DNA from: Acidicapsa acidisoli
Lineage (GTDB): Bacteria; Acidobacteriota; Terriglobia; Terriglobales; Acidobacteriaceae
Reading direction: 5' to 3'
NCBI RefSeq assembly: GCF_025685625.1
Contig: NZ_JAGSYI010000004.1
Location: forward strand, 186,001-250,000
DNA: 64,000 bases
Shown: positions 61,298-64,000 of the stretch, in pieces
How positions within the stretch are numbered: the first letter of the stretch is position 1
How the letters are laid out: each line of letters begins with the position of its first letter
The notes under the pieces: generated by a model
What the model saw: the letters and a program-made list of their open reading frames with translations, nothing else
Database searches by the model: none
What the model was told of the DNA's origin: nothing
Position numbers and translations under genes: made by a program

Positions 61298-64000
61298 TTA
61301 GCGAAGTCCGGTGACTTCGAAGTGGTATGTGCCGGATGGCAGGGTGAAGCCGGATTGCTGGTTTTTCTGCGCGGACTCGACTAACTTGCTTTGGCTGAGA
61401 GCGCTGCCGTTGAGCTTGTAGTTTGCTGTTTCCGTACTGCTTAGAGGCAGCCATCCGGTGGTGTTGGCGGGGATCGTTAAATCCCATTGCGCCGTGCCTT
61501 CTTTGATGGTCCAGGCGGAGTGGATTTCGCCGTATGGGGAGGGATAGGTGAAGTCGATGCTGCCGAGTTGCGCGTCGAAGGATGGGTGCAGAAAGACAGT
61601 GTGGAAGCCGGCGTCGCTGGTGATTGTGTCGATGCCCGCTGCGTAGCGGTAGATCCAGTCGGCGACTGCTCCGTAGGCGTAGTGGTTGTAGGAGTTCATG
61701 CTGGGATCTTTGCGCATTTGGTCGCCGTTCCAACGCTCCCACATGGTGGTGGCTCCGTGGTCGATGAGATAGCCCCAGGATGGGTATTCCGTGTTGAGAA
61801 GGAGCTTGTAGGCCAAGTCGCGATGGCCGCTCTCGGTGAGCACGGCGAGCAGATAGGGCGTGCCGAGAAAGCCGGTGCCGAGCAGGCCGTGGTTGGCTTT
61901 GATCTTGTCCACCAGATGCTGGGCCACGGCGGGGCGGAGGTTTTCGGGTAGCAGGTTCATGTGGAGCGCAAGGACGTAGCCGGTTTGCGTGTCGCCATCC
62001 TTGGCTTTGGCGTCGGGGTTGTTGATAACGCCGAATGGGGATGGTTCGAGGTCGGCTCCGGCGATGAAGCCGTCGTCATGGACGAATTCTTTGATGAAGG
62101 CGGCTTTGATCTTTTCGAATAGCTGCGCGTACTTTGCTTCTTCGTCGGTCTTGCCGAGGGCATGGGCCATCTGTTGCATCAAGGTCACGTCGTAGGCCCA
62201 GGATGCGGTTGCGACTAACAGGTAGCGGGTTGGACCTTCGGGAGAAAGCCAGTCGCCGAAGGGGATGCCTGCGTTGTTTTTCCAGCGGAAATTGGGATTG
62301 GTGCGCTCGATGGCGTCGAGGTATCTGGTCATGGCCGGCCAGTTCTGCTGGAGCACCTTTGTATCGCCGTTTTGGACCCAGGAGGTCCAGGGGATGATGA
62401 CGCCGGCATCGCTCCAGCCTGCGCCGGAGGATGAGCTGGTAGACGATGTTCCGGGTGCGAAGATGCCGAAGAGATCGCCGGCTACTTCGGTGCCTGCACC
62501 GCTGCCTGTTTGGGTGCCGCGAATGTCGGCGGTGAACTTGCGAGAGAATGCGGCGAGGTCCATGTTGTAGGTTGCGGTGCGCCAGAAGACCTGCGCGTCA
62601 GCGGTCCAGCCGAGGCGCTCATCGCGCTGCGGGCAGTCGGTGGGCACGCCGACAAAGTTAGATCGCTGGCCCCAGAGGATGTTGCTCCATAGCTGGTTGA
62701 TCATGGGGCTACCGGTTTTGAGTTGCGCGGTGAAGCTGGCGGCGGTGTGGAAGACGACGCCCTGAACCGCGTCTGCGAGTGGCTTCTGCGGAAGGCCGGT
62801 GAGTTCGAGATAGCGGAAGCCGTGGAAGGTGAACTGCGGTTCAAACTCTTCGATTCCCTTCCCTGCCAGTATGAAGTGATCGGTGGATTTGGCGGTGCGC
62901 AGATTTTCTGTGTAGAGGGTGCCGTCGGCGTTGAGGACTTCGCCGGTGCGGACCTGAATGTTCGTCCCTGCGGGGCCTTCGAGGCGCAGCTTTTCTACGC
63001 CGGAGAAGTTCTGGCCCATGTCGTAGATATAGACGCCGGGCGCGGGTTCGGTCATGGCCTTCGGAGTGATGGTACGCTCGACGCGGATGGGTTGGCAGTC
63101 CTGGCCGTCGATCTGGATGCCGTTGAGGTCGGGAGTGTGAATTTCGGCGGGCTTCCAGCCTTTGGCTTCAAAATGAGGGGCGTTCCAACCGGGCTGAATG
63201 AGACGCGCGTCCTGCGTTTCTCCGTCATATATCTCGGCCTTCAGGGTAGGGGATGTATCTGCTTTCCAGTTCTCGTCGCTTATGACCCAATCGATTGTGC
63301 CGTCGCGGTATTCGATGCGAAGTTGAGCGATGAGCGATGGCGGCGCTGTACCGTATAAGTTGGGTTGCTGGAACCATTGCAGGGGCGTCGAGTACCAGCC
63401 GGGAGCGACGAGAGCTGCGATTGCGTTACTGCCCTGAGTTAATTCGGATGTTACATCGTAGGTCTGATATTTCAGGCGCAGGCGGAAGTCTGTCCAACCG
63501 GGAGCGAGGACGTCGTCGCCGGTACGCTTGCCGTTGACGAAGACTTGATATGCGCCGAGAGCGGTTGAATAGAGGCGCGCGGAAGCAATTGGCTTGGAGA
63601 TTTCAAAGTTATGACGGAGGGCTTTGACGGATTGCGCTGGCCATGGGTTGCCGATTGGTTCCGTCATCGGGCCAGGGGCTTGTACGTAAGGCGCTACGGG
63701 CTTCCACGAGGCATCCTGTGTGGGTGCGCTGGTCCAGTCCGCCGCGGGGTGAATCGAGGCTTTCCAATCGGAGCCTGCGTTGGTGGCGAAGGTTACGATT
63801 GAGCCGTCCTGCAACTCAGCAACGAGTGTGGCGCTCATGGGAGGTGTTTCACGACCCGCCATGCCGTTGGGATTGACGACATAGTGAGTGATCTCGATGG
63901 CCAAAGTGTTTGCGCCGGGATGAGTCTGGGAAGTTACATCTATCTGCTGGTATTTCTTCCAGGGGAGTTGCTTCCAGGGCGGCAGTGGTGCGCCGGTGGC
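61298..64000 (-). CDS. Alpha-L-rhamnosidase, GH78 (5' end beyond window)
   Basis: The frame is open to the window edge, giving at least 900 residues; a TTG at 63904 is not a real start because coding continues upstream (WKKYQQIDVTSQTHPGANTL...). Domain blocks are Bac_rhamnosid_N (ARLYSTALGAYQVFVNGKRT), the concanavalin-like domain, and the (alpha/alpha)6 barrel with VPTDCPQRDERLGWTADAQV, whose Glu is the general acid. WERWNGDQMRKDPSMNSYNHYAYG and a C-terminal sandwich (WTIKEGTAQWDLTIPANTTG) follow. It should release terminal L-rhamnose from plant or microbial glycans. The N-terminal signal, if any, is outside the window. Confidence 0.92.
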   Translation of the reverse strand, partial: ATGAPLPPWKQLPWKKYQQIDVTSQTHPGANTLAIEITHYVVNPNGMAGRETPPMSATLVAELQDGSIVTFATNAGSDWKASIHPAADWTSAPTQDASWKPVAPYVQAPGPMTEPIGNPWPAQSVKALRHNFEISKPIASARLYSTALGAYQVFVNGKRTGDDVLAPGWTDFRLRLKYQTYDVTSELTQGSNAIAALVAPGWYSTPLQWFQQPNLYGTAPPSLIAQLRIEYRDGTIDWVISDENWKADTSPTLKAEIYDGETQDARLIQPGWNAPHFEAKGWKPAEIHTPDLNGIQIDGQDCQPIRVERTITPKAMTEPAPGVYIYDMGQNFSGVEKLRLEGPAGTNIQVRTGEVLNADGTLYTENLRTAKSTDHFILAGKGIEEFEPQFTFHGFRYLELTGLPQKPLADAVQGVVFHTAASFTAQLKTGSPMINQLWSNILWGQRSNFVGVPTDCPQRDERLGWTADAQVFWRTATYNMDLAAFSRKFTADIRGTQTGSGAGTEVAGDLFGIFAPGTSSTSSSSGAGWSDAGVIIPWTSWVQNGDTKVLQQNWPAMTRYLDAIERTNPNFRWKNNAGIPFGDWLSPEGPTRYLLVATASWAYDVTLMQQMAHALGKTDEEAKYAQLFEKIKAAFIKEFVHDDGFIAGADLEPSPFGVINNPDAKAKDGDTQTGYVLALHMNLLPENLRPAVAQHLVDKIKANHGLLGTGFLGTPYLLAVLTESGHRDLAYKLLLNTEYPSWGYLIDHGATTMWERWNGDQMRKDPSMNSYNHYAYGAVADWIYRYAAGIDTITSDAGFHTVFLHPSFDAQLGSIDFTYPSPYGEIHSAWTIKEGTAQWDLTIPANTTGWLPLSSTETANYKLNGSALSQSKLVESAQKNQQSGFTLPSGTYHFEVTGLR

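Noticed and set aside
1..64000. CRISPR arrays, tRNA or rRNA genes, insertion sequences
   Set aside because: No regular short spacer repeats, cloverleaf-like sequences, rRNA motifs or transposase motifs were found by eye.

Overview
The window most likely comes from an acidobacterium, probably family Acidobacteriaceae (class Terriglobia). This is inferred from gene content: a MacB/FtsX-type permease of the Acidobacteria-enriched ADOP class, an LptF-LptG fusion, a futalosine-pathway MqnD homologue, many Tat-exported (RRDF) enzymes, GH29 and GH78 glycosidases, and short palindromic repeats around GGGGCTAAAGCCCC. No genus can be named. No rRNA, tRNA, CRISPR array, transposase or integrase was seen.

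Layout. 1-5.9 kb: the end of a TetR regulator and a DHA2 drug exporter, a DinB protein, a dicarboxylate/amino-acid symporter, threonine synthase and an FrmR-like repressor. 6.2-11.6 kb: FtsB and a phosphohexomutase (minus strand), then a small membrane protein, BioY, MqnD and a secreted LamG-like protein. 11.6-17.3 kb: a LytS-type kinase with an apparently frameshifted LytTR regulator, a receiver-GGDEF protein and a fused LptF-LptG permease. 17.4-20.7 kb: a secreted beta-helix protein and an MsbA-like ABC exporter. 20.7-26.5 kb: a flagellar cluster (fliS, fliD, fliC one way; flbD, motA, motB the other) with a near-consensus sigma-28 promoter for flagellin. 26.5-31.6 kb: TPR protein, secreted metallophosphoesterase, SprT-like protease, GH29 fucosidase and a Met/His-rich secreted protein.

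31.6-32.45 kb holds the most striking feature: two colinear non-coding units about 455 bp apart. Each has paired upstream boxes, a promoter, an almost invariant 5' segment, internal helices with compensating changes, and a strong terminal hairpin. They look like paralogous structured small RNAs of a family I cannot name.

32.5-45 kb: RibBA with a degenerate cyclohydrolase II domain, a J-domain protein, HutH with a divergent Lrp/AsnC regulator, a membrane diguanylate cyclase, a DUF3052-like protein and a TetR-HlyD-ABC-ABC2 efflux operon. 45-50.4 kb: small and orphan genes (including an RNA polymerase omega-like protein), two DinB proteins, a parS-like site, an antitoxin-like gene fragment and an AT-richer pair of secreted proteins. 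50.5-64 kb: CHRD protein, alginate-export-type porin, aldehyde dehydrogenase, a Tat-linked GMC dehydrogenase pair with a TIM-barrel isomerase, the ADOP permease and a GH78 rhamnosidase cut by the window end.

Together the genes suggest a motile heterotroph with a large secreted carbohydrate-active repertoire, c-di-GMP signalling and several efflux systems. Coordinates of starts were revised by eye where a Shine-Dalgarno sequence or signal peptide favoured an internal start.
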